Of a stretch of 64,000 bases of DNA, positions 25,198 to 33,896 are shown one piece after another. The number at the start of each line of letters is the position of its first letter. Within the stretch, counting starts at the first letter, position 1. The translations under genes and the position numbers were made by a program. The notes below the pieces were generated by a model that worked only from the letters and a program-made list of their open reading frames with translations, was not told where the DNA came from and did not search any database. Source of the stretch: Lentzea cavernae (GTDB taxonomy: Bacteria > Actinomycetota > Actinomycetes > Mycobacteriales > Pseudonocardiaceae); contig NZ_BNAR01000009.1 of NCBI RefSeq assembly GCF_014653695.1, positions 1 to 64,000 on the forward strand. The letters run 5' to 3'.

Positions 25198-25572
25198 CTA
25201 GGCGATGGCCCCCGGCGGCAACTTCAGCTTGAACGGCAGCGTCGTCACGACAGCCAGATCCGAGGCCGTCGCCTTCATCAGCGTGGGAGCGTTGCGCGCG
25301 CCGGGCTCAGGCAGGTCCAGCAGCCTGTCCACGGCCTCGACCAACGGGCCCTCGTAGATCCACACGGCCTGAGCCGGACGGGCCGAGTCGCGGACCGCGG
25401 GCAAACGCCCCGCACGCGCCTCTGTCTCCGACCAGAACAGGATCGAGTCGATGAAGCCTCTTCGCTGCTTGAACGCCATGATCCGGTCGAGCTGCCCGGC
25501 GTCGTCCCTCAGGTGGAGGAACTGAAAGCCGCTCTCGCGCAACTCGATGACCTTGTTCAGTGCGTGGTCCAT
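25198..25572 (-). CDS. Hypothetical protein, 124 aa
   Basis: A 124-aa alpha/beta protein without a recognised family (e.g. GFQFLHLRDDAGQLDRIMAF, FIDSILFWSETEAR). It has no signal peptide or membrane segment. It is a single gene on the minus strand, with a perfect 14-bp palindrome 33 bp upstream of its ATG. Confidence 0.55.
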   Translation of the reverse strand: MDHALNKVIELRESGFQFLHLRDDAGQLDRIMAFKQRRGFIDSILFWSETEARAGRLPAVRDSARPAQAVWIYEGPLVEAVDRLLDLPEPGARNAPTLMKATASDLAVVTTLPFKLKLPPGAIA

Positions 25573-25604
25573 GGCGCACCTACCCCTGTGAGGTCCCCTT
25601 CGGG

Positions 25605-25618
25605 TGACTGATCAGTCA
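25605..25618. promoter_or_regulatory. Perfect 14-bp palindrome, operator candidate
   Basis: TGACTGATCAGTCA lies 33 bp upstream of the 124-aa gene start and 66 bp downstream of the small membrane protein gene on the same strand. Its position suits a repressor site; the cognate regulator is unknown. Confidence 0.5.
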
Positions 25619-25683
25619 TACGACCCGAAAGGATCGTACGGTAAGTCAACGTTCCGCCGTAAGACGTACTCCGAACGAGTATC

Positions 25684-25815
25684 TCAATTGGCGGGCGCTT
25701 GTGGCGCAGGGTAATCGTTGGCCTTCTTGGTAGAGGAAACGGCCTGGAGTGCCGTCACGGTTCGCACCAAGAACACCAAACCGCCCAATGTGACTAATGT
25801 CACGGTGATCAACAT
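25684..25815 (-). CDS. 43-aa single-span membrane protein
   Basis: The frame encodes MLITVTLVTLGGLVFLVRTV followed by a polar tail ending PAPQAPAN: one N-terminal membrane helix and a short tail. CGGAGG lies 6 bp before ATG 25815, an excellent ribosome site, so translation is likely. Function unknown. It lies 96 bp after the glycosylation operon's last gene, on the same strand. Confidence 0.6.
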   Translation of the reverse strand: MLITVTLVTLGGLVFLVRTVTALQAVSSTKKANDYPAPQAPAN

Positions 25816-25911
25816 GTGCGCCTCCGAGTGGGTCCTACACCCGTACTAGACGTGTAGCACTCACCCGGGGTTGCAGGTGGGACCGACACGGGGTGCCGGT
25901 CCCCGGAAACG

Positions 25912-27063
25912 TCAGCTCCGCAGCTTCATCTCGTACTCGCCGACCTCGACGAGGTACAGGTAGCTGACCCACGTCTCGCCCGCCCGCTGGTCCGGAACCG
26001 CCTCCAGCACGGTGCAGCCCAGCTGGTCGAACAGACCGCGCACCAGGTCGGTGTGGACGCCGTGCATCTGCATGGTCTTGTTCGACTCGGGCTTCGCGGG
26101 GGCGACGGGCTCTGCCTCCGCAGTGGCCTCCTCGTCGGCGCCTGCTTCCGCGACGACCTCGGCCGCCGCAGCGACAGCGGTGCCCGTCACGGTCAGCGGG
26201 ACGCGGACCGTCTGGTTGCCGAGCTGCTCCCACCAGGCCACGTGCTCCTGGACGAGGTCGAGCTCCAGCTCGTACTCGCCGGGTGCCGACGGGGTCATCA
26301 CCCGCAGGGACAGCGTCGTGGACTCGCCCGGCTGCAGCGCCGGCACGGTGACCCGGCCGTCGTCGTGGCGGACCACCTCGCCGTCGCGGCGCCAGTGGTT
26401 CGCCGCGTTGAGCAGCTGGCCGTACGGCCACACGCCGTCGCTCGTGTTGCGCACCGAGAGCTCGACGTACTGCGACTCGCCGGGCCCGGCCGTCGCCGGT
26501 GAGCTGACCACGGCGATCTCGGCGTGGCAGAACTCCTCGGCGATGGGGGTCGGCATCGGCAGGTGGCTCGGCAGCTGGAACACCAGGTGCCCGCCGGGCC
26601 GGACGATGCGGATCATCTCGAGGAGGTAGCGCAGCGACAGGCGCGGCGGGATGTGCTGCAGGGTGATCAGGCTCAGCACGAAGTCGACCGTGTCGTCCTC
26701 GAACGGCAGTGTGCTCGCGTCGTTGTGGATGAACCGGACGCGGTCGCCGTGCGGGTTGTTCGCACGGGCCTCCTCCAGCATCGACGCCGCCACGTCGACG
26801 CCGGAGACCTCCTTGCACCGCTCGGCGAGCGCGATCGAGAGCCTGCCGACGCCGCAGCCGAAGTCGACGGCGACGTCACCGATCGACTTGCCGTGCCGGG
26901 CGAGGAAGTCCGCGACGGACTGGACCTCGTGCCTGCCGCTCTCGAAGAAGAGCGCCCGTGCGTCGCCCCCGGCGTGTTCGCGCTCGGTCAGCACGGCCCA
27001 GTAGGGGTCGGTCGAACCTAGGTGCTCCCACGTCTCGCGAACTTCGCCGAGTTCAGCGCTCAC
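25912..27063 (-). CDS. SAM-dependent methyltransferase with C-terminal beta domain
   Basis: The product is 383 aa. Residues about 55-170 are a class I methyltransferase (VDFGCGVGRLSIALAER, then GVDVAASMLEEAR). Residues about 190-300 look like an Ig-like beta-sandwich (SQYVELSVRNTSDGVW, ALQPGESTTLSLRV), followed by an Ala/Glu-rich linker and a short C-terminal domain. Similar beta domains appear in proteins that recognise polysaccharide ends. GTG 27063 overlaps the glycosyltransferase stop by 4 bp (GTGA), so it probably methylates the glycan made by that enzyme. Confidence 0.85.
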   Translation of the reverse strand: MSAELGEVRETWEHLGSTDPYWAVLTEREHAGGDARALFFESGRHEVQSVADFLARHGKSIGDVAVDFGCGVGRLSIALAERCKEVSGVDVAASMLEEARANNPHGDRVRFIHNDASTLPFEDDTVDFVLSLITLQHIPPRLSLRYLLEMIRIVRPGGHLVFQLPSHLPMPTPIAEEFCHAEIAVVSSPATAGPGESQYVELSVRNTSDGVWPYGQLLNAANHWRRDGEVVRHDDGRVTVPALQPGESTTLSLRVMTPSAPGEYELELDLVQEHVAWWEQLGNQTVRVPLTVTGTAVAAAAEVVAEAGADEEATAEAEPVAPAKPESNKTMQMHGVHTDLVRGLFDQLGCTVLEAVPDQRAGETWVSYLYLVEVGEYEMKLRS

Positions 27064-29768
27064 CGGGAATCCTCCGAGTTTCGTCGATCGAGCTTGTTCT
27101 CGAGCTTCCTGATCTGACGGGCCATGTCGTCGAGCCGCTTGTCGTGCGCCGTCACCGAACGCGAGACCGACTCGAACGCCTGCTGGGCGCTGCCGACCAG
27201 CTCGCCCATGATCTTGCGCTGGTGCACGTCGAAGTGGTCGACCGCGCGCAGCACCGCCCGGCGCAACGCGGGGGCCAGCGGCAGCTTCGAGGGGCTGCTG
27301 GTGTCCGCTCGCCACTTCAGCGCCTCACGAGCCCTGGTGAACGGGTCGTCCGGCGCGGCCGGGTCCTGCTGGCCGCCGTAGATCGCCTGCCAGCGGGCGT
27401 GTGCCGCGCGGAGCTCGTTGCGCATCCAGGACGCCGCGGCCTCCATGGACCGGGTGCGCAGGATGTGCTGACGTGCCGCGTCACCGCGGCGACGGGCCTC
27501 GGCGGGGTTGTCCGCCACCTCGCGCATCGCCTTCGCGGCCGCGTCGAGGTCGGGGTCCGCCCACAGCGCGTCGGCCGGGTACGGGTACCAGCCGTCGCCG
27601 ACCTCGACCATCTTGTACGGGATGGCCCAGCCGACCGACGGGTCGAAGAACTCGGTGGTGCTCGAGTAGTCGGTCGAGATGACCGGCATGCCGCGGACCA
27701 TCGCCTCGGCGACGGTGAGACCGAAACCCTCGCTGCGGTGCAGGGAGACGTAGCAGTCGCTGTCGCGGTAGAGCGCGTTCAGCTCCTCGACGCTGAGGTA
27801 GCGCTCCATCAGTTCGATGCGCGGGTCGGCGGCGACCAGCAGGCGCAGACGTTCCGCCGCGTTCGTGTGCAGCTGGCCGTTCGTCGCCTTGATGATCAGC
27901 CGCACGTCCTGCCGGTCCGGCGGGAAGGCGCGGCGGAACGCTTCGACGACGCCCCAGGGGTTCTTGCGCCCGCCGGTGCTGTTGAAGTCGAAGGCGAAGA
28001 AGAACTGGGTCGGTTTGCCGGGTGCGCGCGGGGTCCGCTGCGGGACACCGGGGTCGAGCACCGGCACCGGGATGACCTTGACCGGCACCGATCCGTGCTG
28101 CTGGAACGCCTCGCGGCAGAACTCGCTGACGGTCCAGATCTCGTCGACGAACTCGTAGCCCGCCTGCTGCCACGGCGGTACTTCCTCGAGCTCCCACGCC
28201 CACAGGCCGATGCGGTACCGGCGATGACCCACCTCGGGGAAGCTCGCCAGCAGCACCTCCGTCTGGTCGGAGTTCACCGCCATCACGCTGACCGGGAACT
28301 TCGGCCTGCCGGTCGTGTCCGGCTTGTCGAGGTCCGTGCGGCAGGCCAGCGAGTGCTCCTCGACGACCGAGACGACAGGGACCTTCGCCGCCTCGACGGC
28401 CTTGAGCACGATCCGGCCCATCTCACCGAGACCGAGCTCGGCGGTCAGGTAGCCGGCGATGTTCACGCCGAACTCGTCGAGCGGAGCCTCCGCGGCCCTC
28501 GGCTCACGCGGCAGCGCCCAGGTCGGGACGACCCCTTCGTCCACGCCGTACGTGCGGCACCACTCGCGGAACGCCGGTGCGTCGGAGGCGCACGGCCACG
28601 GGAACGCCTTCTGCAGGTCGGGACGCATCGCCCAGGCGAGCATGGTCATCCGGTTGAGGCCCGCGGCCTCCTCCGGGGGCGCTCCGGGGCTGCGCAGCCA
28701 CTCGATGAACCGGTCGTCGCCGCCGGGACCGAACGGGTGCGGCGGGATCTCGGTGATCGCCCGCTTGAACAGCATCTGCTTCGCCTCGGGCCGTTCGGCC
28801 TCGATCCAGGCGTGCCGGAACATCCGGCGCATCTGGATGGACACCCTCGTGCCGTCCGCGAGCCAGTCGTATCGGTAAGTGCTCTTCTCTGGAGGCCTGC
28901 GCCAGCCGGCGGAGACGAGCTCGTCACCGTAGGCGAGGCACAGCTCCCGCAGCTCCGGGTGGTCGGAGAGCAGGATGCGCGGCCGGTGGTCGCAGTGCTG
29001 GCTCAGCAGCCAGGGCTGGTCCGGGCGGTATCCGGCGAAGTGGAAGAACCGCAGGCGCTCGCCACCCGCGTAGAGAGTCCCGTCCGGGCCGCGGGTGACC
29101 GACCGCTCGTGCGCGTTCCAGTAGCCGATGTTGAAACCGGGGTCGCGCAGGATCGTGTGCCGGAAGAGCGTCGGGATCTGGTCGGCCCAGCGCTGGTCGA
29201 CGAAGAGCTGCGCGCCGGGGTCGATGATCGCGTCCTGGCGCAGGCGTTCCGCCCAGAACTCGAGGAACTTCTTCGACCCCTGGCCCACCGCGATGAAGCC
29301 GAGGTCGAACATCCCCATCGCCATCATGCCGAGGTCGCTGGGTTCGTAACCGTCCCGCGGCATCGGCTCGAGGAGCCGCGCGGTGAGCACGATGTCGTGC
29401 TGCACGGCCAGGTCGACCACTTCGGGGTACGGCGCGAAGACCCGGATGTCCGGGTGCAGGAAGATCGCGGCGGGAGCGCCCTGGCTCAGCAGCTTGCGCA
29501 GCACCAGGGGTTTGACCGCGCCCGCGAGCTCGCCCGCGTCGTACGCGGTCGCCATGCGCTGGAAGGTCGTCTCGTCGAGGTCGAGCCAGCCCGGCCCGAC
29601 CTCCGTCCACTGCTCCCGCGCCACGACACCGTCGGGACCGTCGATCACCAGGATCACGAACTCGTGATCGGGGTGGTGCTCGCGGTACGAGGCCGCGAGC
29701 ACCTTCGCGGCGGGAAGTCCCGATCGCGTCGCGACGGTGCACGCGACCGGGATTTTCGGCTCAGCCAT
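27060..29768 (-). CDS. Bifunctional glycosyltransferase, 902 aa
   Basis: It contains two glycosyltransferase modules. Residues about 1-330 resemble a GT-A/GT8-like domain (VACTVATRSGLPAAKVLAAS). Residues about 435-830 are a GT-B/GT4 domain (GYLTAELGLGEMGR, and the EX7E motif in SEGFGLTVAEAM at about 678). A C-terminal coiled coil spans about 860-895 (DKRLDDMARQIRKLENKLDR). No membrane segment; it probably works at the inner face on a lipid- or protein-linked glycan. It overlaps the upstream membrane-protein gene by 8 bp and the methyltransferase gene by 4 bp. Confidence 0.88.
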   Translation of the reverse strand: MAEPKIPVACTVATRSGLPAAKVLAASYREHHPDHEFVILVIDGPDGVVAREQWTEVGPGWLDLDETTFQRMATAYDAGELAGAVKPLVLRKLLSQGAPAAIFLHPDIRVFAPYPEVVDLAVQHDIVLTARLLEPMPRDGYEPSDLGMMAMGMFDLGFIAVGQGSKKFLEFWAERLRQDAIIDPGAQLFVDQRWADQIPTLFRHTILRDPGFNIGYWNAHERSVTRGPDGTLYAGGERLRFFHFAGYRPDQPWLLSQHCDHRPRILLSDHPELRELCLAYGDELVSAGWRRPPEKSTYRYDWLADGTRVSIQMRRMFRHAWIEAERPEAKQMLFKRAITEIPPHPFGPGGDDRFIEWLRSPGAPPEEAAGLNRMTMLAWAMRPDLQKAFPWPCASDAPAFREWCRTYGVDEGVVPTWALPREPRAAEAPLDEFGVNIAGYLTAELGLGEMGRIVLKAVEAAKVPVVSVVEEHSLACRTDLDKPDTTGRPKFPVSVMAVNSDQTEVLLASFPEVGHRRYRIGLWAWELEEVPPWQQAGYEFVDEIWTVSEFCREAFQQHGSVPVKVIPVPVLDPGVPQRTPRAPGKPTQFFFAFDFNSTGGRKNPWGVVEAFRRAFPPDRQDVRLIIKATNGQLHTNAAERLRLLVAADPRIELMERYLSVEELNALYRDSDCYVSLHRSEGFGLTVAEAMVRGMPVISTDYSSTTEFFDPSVGWAIPYKMVEVGDGWYPYPADALWADPDLDAAAKAMREVADNPAEARRRGDAARQHILRTRSMEAAASWMRNELRAAHARWQAIYGGQQDPAAPDDPFTRAREALKWRADTSSPSKLPLAPALRRAVLRAVDHFDVHQRKIMGELVGSAQQAFESVSRSVTAHDKRLDDMARQIRKLENKLDRRNSEDSR

Positions 29769-30882
29769 TCGCTTCGAGGATCCTGAGCTGTTCGGCGACG
29801 ATCCGCGAGAAGACGTCGCTGGCCTTCTGCAGGGAGTCCGTGCTCACGACCTGGATGCGCACGATGGTGTTCTTGCTCGAGTAGTGCGCGCGGATGAGCG
29901 CCGGCTTGTCACCGGACTTGTCCACCTGGCTCGCCTGCACCCCGACCGGGGCCGACGGGATCGCCGCCAGGCCGTAGATGATCTCCTGCTGGGCGAGCTC
30001 GTCGCGGCCGGTGTCCGCCTGCGCCTTCGACCCGGCCTCCGTGGTGAAGATCAGCACGTGCACGCCGTTGTTCGCCGCCGCCGAGAGACGGGCCTTGCCC
30101 GCGCCCGCGGTGTTGTAGTGCTTGATCTCGTCCGGGGCGAGGAAGTTGCTCTTCTCCGCGTCGCTGAACGCCTGGATGTTCTTGTGGTCCTCGACGGCAC
30201 CAGGCAAGTCCATGATGGACAGTGAGTCCTTGGGCTTCGTCGTGGTGGTGGGCGTCTGCGAGGTCGACTGCGTCGTCGTGTTCGCGGTGCTGCTGCCCGA
30301 ATCGCGCCCGACGAACCACCAGACGCCGCCACCGATCAGCGCCAGCACCAGCACGACGCCGATGATCGCGAAGATCCTGCCCTTGCCCTTGCCGCCGGCC
30401 TCGTCGAAGACCTCGGGACCGTGGCTCCAGCTCGCCGGCTGCTGGTTGAACTGGTCGTAGTCGCCGCTGACCCACGGCGGCGGCGCGGGCGCCTGCTGCT
30501 GCGGACCCTGCTGACCCCACGGCCCCTGCGGGCTGACGGGCGTCACGAACTGGGTCCGCTCGGCGTCCGCCGACTGGCGCTGGGTGTTCACCACCTGGGT
30601 GGCGTCCGGGTTGGGGTTCTGCTGCTGCGGCGGCTGCGGCTGCTGGCCGGGCTGCGGCTGGTTGTGCACGACCTGTGTGGCGTCGGGGGACTGCGAGGTG
30701 GGAGGTTTCGCCTCCCACTTGAACGGACGGGCGAACGCGGCCTGCTGAGGCTGCTGCTGGGCCTGACCGCCGCCCGCAGAACCGGCCAGCACCTCATCTC
30801 GGCGCCGACGGTAGTCGTCAGCGGAGATCCGACCAGAGGCGAGTTCGTCGTCGAGCTTCTTCAGCTCGTCCTGCCAGGTCAC
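29761..30882 (-). CDS. Membrane protein with SHOCT-like N-terminus and DATQVV motifs
   Basis: The product is 373 aa. Residues 1-30 resemble a SHOCT-type oligomerisation motif (DELKKLDDELASGRISADDY). A Gln/Pro-rich region then holds two PDATQVV motifs and one ERTQFV, which look like Ser/Thr-kinase or FHA-binding sites. A single membrane helix (about 180-202) precedes an extracytoplasmic domain. GTG 30882 follows GGAAGGGGG; an ATG at 30909 is an alternative. It is the first gene of the glycosyltransferase-methyltransferase operon, with a palindrome at 30901-30916 upstream. Confidence 0.75.
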   Translation of the reverse strand: MTWQDELKKLDDELASGRISADDYRRRRDEVLAGSAGGGQAQQQPQQAAFARPFKWEAKPPTSQSPDATQVVHNQPQPGQQPQPPQQQNPNPDATQVVNTQRQSADAERTQFVTPVSPQGPWGQQGPQQQAPAPPPWVSGDYDQFNQQPASWSHGPEVFDEAGGKGKGRIFAIIGVVLVLALIGGGVWWFVGRDSGSSTANTTTQSTSQTPTTTTKPKDSLSIMDLPGAVEDHKNIQAFSDAEKSNFLAPDEIKHYNTAGAGKARLSAAANNGVHVLIFTTEAGSKAQADTGRDELAQQEIIYGLAAIPSAPVGVQASQVDKSGDKPALIRAHYSSKNTIVRIQVVSTDSLQKASDVFSRIVAEQLRILEANG

Positions 30883-30900
30883 CCCTGGCACCCCCTTCCG

Positions 30901-30916
30901 CGAGTACATGTACTCG
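30901..30916. promoter_or_regulatory. Perfect 16-bp palindrome before the glycosylation operon
   Basis: CGAGTACATGTACTCG lies 18 bp upstream of the preferred GTG start, where an operator or a 5' hairpin could control the operon. It contains the alternative ATG (30909), so its meaning depends on the true start. Confidence 0.5.
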
Positions 30917-31180
30917 AACAGTGTGCCTGGGTCCGTCGGGGTGAACCCGCGGACCTCTCGAAGTCGTGACCTGGTTGTGGCGCGCCCCACCCGCGTTCGG
31001 TTCCACCACGGGGTCGCGAGCGGGATCTTGCCGACCGGTGGGCCACTTCGGTGAAGTGCCGACCGGCACGGGTACGTTTATCACAAGCGGCACTTGGGTG
31101 TTGCGAGTAGCCCGTACGGTTACTGCGGCGAGGGCGGAACGGGTGCCTCCCGCCCGGCAGACGTGCGGAGGGGTCAGTTC

Positions 31181-32902
31181 GTGGGGGAGTCAGCGACGAA
31201 GCCGGTCGTGCGGGGGAGGAGCGCCCTTCCTCTGGCCCGCACGTTCGAACGCGTCGCCAGGTCCGAGGTCACGCTCGCCTTCTACGTCGGTCTCGCCGTG
31301 TCCGTCGTCTTCAACCTCCCGATCGTGCTGCGGCCGAGCTCGATGGTCACGGGCGACCTGGGCGACCCGCTGCTGCAGACGTGGCAGCTCGCCTGGCTGC
31401 GCCGGTTCGTCAGCGAGGGCGGCGACCTCTGGACGTCGAACCAGTTCTACCCCGCCGTCGACAGCCTGGCGTTCAGCGACTCGTTGCTCGGGTACCTGCC
31501 GCTGAGCCTGCTCGGCGACGGTCCCGAGACCGCGGTCCTCCGCTACAACGTCGCGTTCGTGCTGGCCTTCGCGATCGCGTTCGCGGGGGGATACCTGCTG
31601 CTCAGGCAGCTGGGCAGCAACTGGCAGGGCGCCGCGCTCGCCGGTGCCGTCCTCGCCTGGTCGCCGTGGCGGCTGACGCACGTGCACCACCTCAACCTCC
31701 TGTCGATCGGCGGCATCGCGCTCGCGTTCTGCGCGCTCGCCCGCGGGCACGGCTTCTCGCTGCGGGGCAGGCGCGACCCCGCGCCGCTGTGGATCTTCGC
31801 GGGCTGGGTCGTCGCCGCGTGGCAGGTGACGATCGGGTTCGCCCTCGGCATCACGTTCGTCTACGTGATGGCGCTGGCCGGCATCGCCATCGCGGTGTTC
31901 GTGTGGCGTCAGCGGCCAGGACTGCGCACGATCATCGCGAACGCGTGGGGCATCGCCGTGTTCCTCGTGGTCACCCTGCTGATGGTGGCCCCGTACTTCC
32001 GGGTGCTCGACCGGTACGGCTTCGGGCGGACCTGGCGCGAGATCGAGCTGTTCTCACCACCCCCGAGCGGTCTGCTGACCACGACGTGGGACAGCTGGCT
32101 GTGGCAGGCCACCTCCCTCGCCGACAGCAGCTCGATCCCGCACGACGGCATCCTCGAGAAGCTGCTGTTCCCGGGACTGTTCGTCCTCGTGTTCGGGGTC
32201 GTGGGCCTGTTCCTCAGCGCGTGGGGGCGCACCACGCGGATCGTGCTGGCGGCACTGGTCGTCGTCCCGGCGGTGCTGGCGCTCGGCGCGGGGTTCCTCG
32301 ACGGCGCTCTCTACCGGGTGATGTGGGACCTCGTGCCCGGCTGGGACGCCATGCGCGCTCCCGGCCGGCTGATCCTCTGGGCGATCCTGCCGCTGATCGT
32401 GCTGGCCGCCGGTGCGGTCACGGAGCTCGGCCGGCAGCTCGTCATCCGCACCCAGCTGCGGTCGCGCACCATCGCCGTGCTCCTGCTGGTCCCCGCACTG
32501 GGCGCGCTGCTGGAGGGGGTGCCGAGGTGGTCGCACGTACCGACCCCCGCAGTACCGGCCGGCGTGCAACGGGTCTTCACGCAGACGCAGGAACCGCTGC
32601 TCATGCTGCCGATGGACACCTACGACGAGTTCACATATCTGTTGTGGTCGACCGAGGGTTTCCCGAAGATGGCCAACGGCAACTCCGGCAACTTCCCGCC
32701 GCAGTACCGCGAGATCGCCGCGGCGACCACGAACTTCCCGGACCAGCGCAGCCTCCAGGCGCTCAAGAGCCACGGCATCTACAAGATCGTCGTGGTGAAG
32801 TCGCGGCCGGAGGGCGCCGACATCGCGGCACGGCCGGTCGGCGGCTTGCCGCTCGAGCGAGTCGAGACGGACGACGTCGTGGAGTACACGATCACCGGCT
32901 GA
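31181..32902 (+). CDS. Multi-spanning membrane protein, GT-C-like/YfhO-like
   Basis: A 573-aa integral membrane protein with about 11 or 12 hydrophobic helices. The first extracytoplasmic loop contains TGDLGDPLLQTWQLAW with paired acidic residues, as in GT-C glycosyltransferases that use lipid-linked sugars. The C-terminal about 110 residues are soluble. GTG 31181 has CGGAGGGG 8 bp upstream. It is divergent from the cytoplasmic glycosyltransferase operon, which supports a shared role in surface glycans; the family assignment is tentative. Confidence 0.75.
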   Translation: MGESATKPVVRGRSALPLARTFERVARSEVTLAFYVGLAVSVVFNLPIVLRPSSMVTGDLGDPLLQTWQLAWLRRFVSEGGDLWTSNQFYPAVDSLAFSDSLLGYLPLSLLGDGPETAVLRYNVAFVLAFAIAFAGGYLLLRQLGSNWQGAALAGAVLAWSPWRLTHVHHLNLLSIGGIALAFCALARGHGFSLRGRRDPAPLWIFAGWVVAAWQVTIGFALGITFVYVMALAGIAIAVFVWRQRPGLRTIIANAWGIAVFLVVTLLMVAPYFRVLDRYGFGRTWREIELFSPPPSGLLTTTWDSWLWQATSLADSSSIPHDGILEKLLFPGLFVLVFGVVGLFLSAWGRTTRIVLAALVVVPAVLALGAGFLDGALYRVMWDLVPGWDAMRAPGRLILWAILPLIVLAAGAVTELGRQLVIRTQLRSRTIAVLLLVPALGALLEGVPRWSHVPTPAVPAGVQRVFTQTQEPLLMLPMDTYDEFTYLLWSTEGFPKMANGNSGNFPPQYREIAAATTNFPDQRSLQALKSHGIYKIVVVKSRPEGADIAARPVGGLPLERVETDDVVEYTITG

Positions 32903-32921
32903 CCGGTTCTCGGAGAGGAAC

Positions 32922-33896
32922 GTGTTCGTGAGCGCCAAGGCCCGCTTCATCGCCGACGTGGTGCAGACCGGCACCGTCCTCGGGCTCGACGCCAACCTCG
33001 GCCCGGACGTCGCGGCCGAGGTCATGGGCGGCGTGGGCGGCGAGAACCGCGGCGGCCGCACGTACTGGCGGTCCTACGGGCTGGTCGAGGTCGGCTGGTA
33101 CCACCGGCAACGCGGGCTGGGCTGGCAGGGCGAGCACCTCGCCGTGCAGGCGCATCGGCTGGAACACGGCGAGGACTGGCTGGACGACGCCGTGGCCGCG
33201 CGGTACGGCAGGTTCGGCGGGCTGTTGATGTTCGACGAGTTGCAGGCCGAGCTCGCGCTGCGCCGGGTCGAGCTGGTGCGGGTCGGTGGGCCGGAGTCCG
33301 GGAGTCAGCAGTACTGGCAGCCGGAGTCGCAGGTGACGCTCCACGTGGGTGTGGAGTTCCGGCCGGGCAGTGTGCAGAAGGTGTTCACGGCGTTCGGGCA
33401 GGACTTCACCATCTCGTTCGACGGTGACCACCGGGTCGTGTGGCAGCAGGTGAAAGCGCTTGCCGTGATGCCGGTGGAACGGCGGATTCGTTGGGCTGCT
33501 GAGGAAGCGCCAGAGGACTTCCGGTCGTGGTGGCGGTACTGCGCAAGGCTTGCGGCCGGGCGGACGGCGTCGCACGACGAGCTGCGGGAGCGGGCCGGGT
33601 TCGTGGACCTCGTGTTCTGGATGTGGGAGCACGGCTTGGCGGAAGGCGTGTACACGGCCAAGGAAATCGCTTACCTGCGTGCTGGGTTCGTGGCGCGGTT
33701 GGAGGAGCTTCATCCGGAACTGGTGCTGCCCAGCCACGACGAGGTGGTCGGCGCGTGTCTCGACCACGTCAGCGAAGCGATGACGCGGGACGACAAGAAC
33801 CTTCTTGACGCGGCGCGGTTGTTGCGGCACGGGCTCACGGACGCCAGCAGGTTCGACGCGCTGTACGGGCGACGCCGTCTGATCAGCAGAAGATGA
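32922..33896 (+). CDS. Hypothetical protein, 324 aa
   Basis: A soluble 324-aa protein rich in Trp (WYHRQRGLGWQGEHLAVQ, QQYWQPESQVTLHVGVEF) and with a helical C-terminal half. No domain recognised. GTG 32922 has GGAGAGG upstream and lies 19 bp after the GT-C-like gene, so the two probably form an operon. Its stop overlaps the Thr-rich protein gene by 14 bp, convergent. Confidence 0.65.
   Translation: MFVSAKARFIADVVQTGTVLGLDANLGPDVAAEVMGGVGGENRGGRTYWRSYGLVEVGWYHRQRGLGWQGEHLAVQAHRLEHGEDWLDDAVAARYGRFGGLLMFDELQAELALRRVELVRVGGPESGSQQYWQPESQVTLHVGVEFRPGSVQKVFTAFGQDFTISFDGDHRVVWQQVKALAVMPVERRIRWAAEEAPEDFRSWWRYCARLAAGRTASHDELRERAGFVDLVFWMWEHGLAEGVYTAKEIAYLRAGFVARLEELHPELVLPSHDEVVGACLDHVSEAMTRDDKNLLDAARLLRHGLTDASRFDALYGRRRLISRR

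Noticed and set aside
26958-29786. 942-aa open frame on the plus strand
   Set aside because: It is antisense to the 902-aa glycosyltransferase, Arg/Val/Asp-rich without motifs; a GC-bias shadow.
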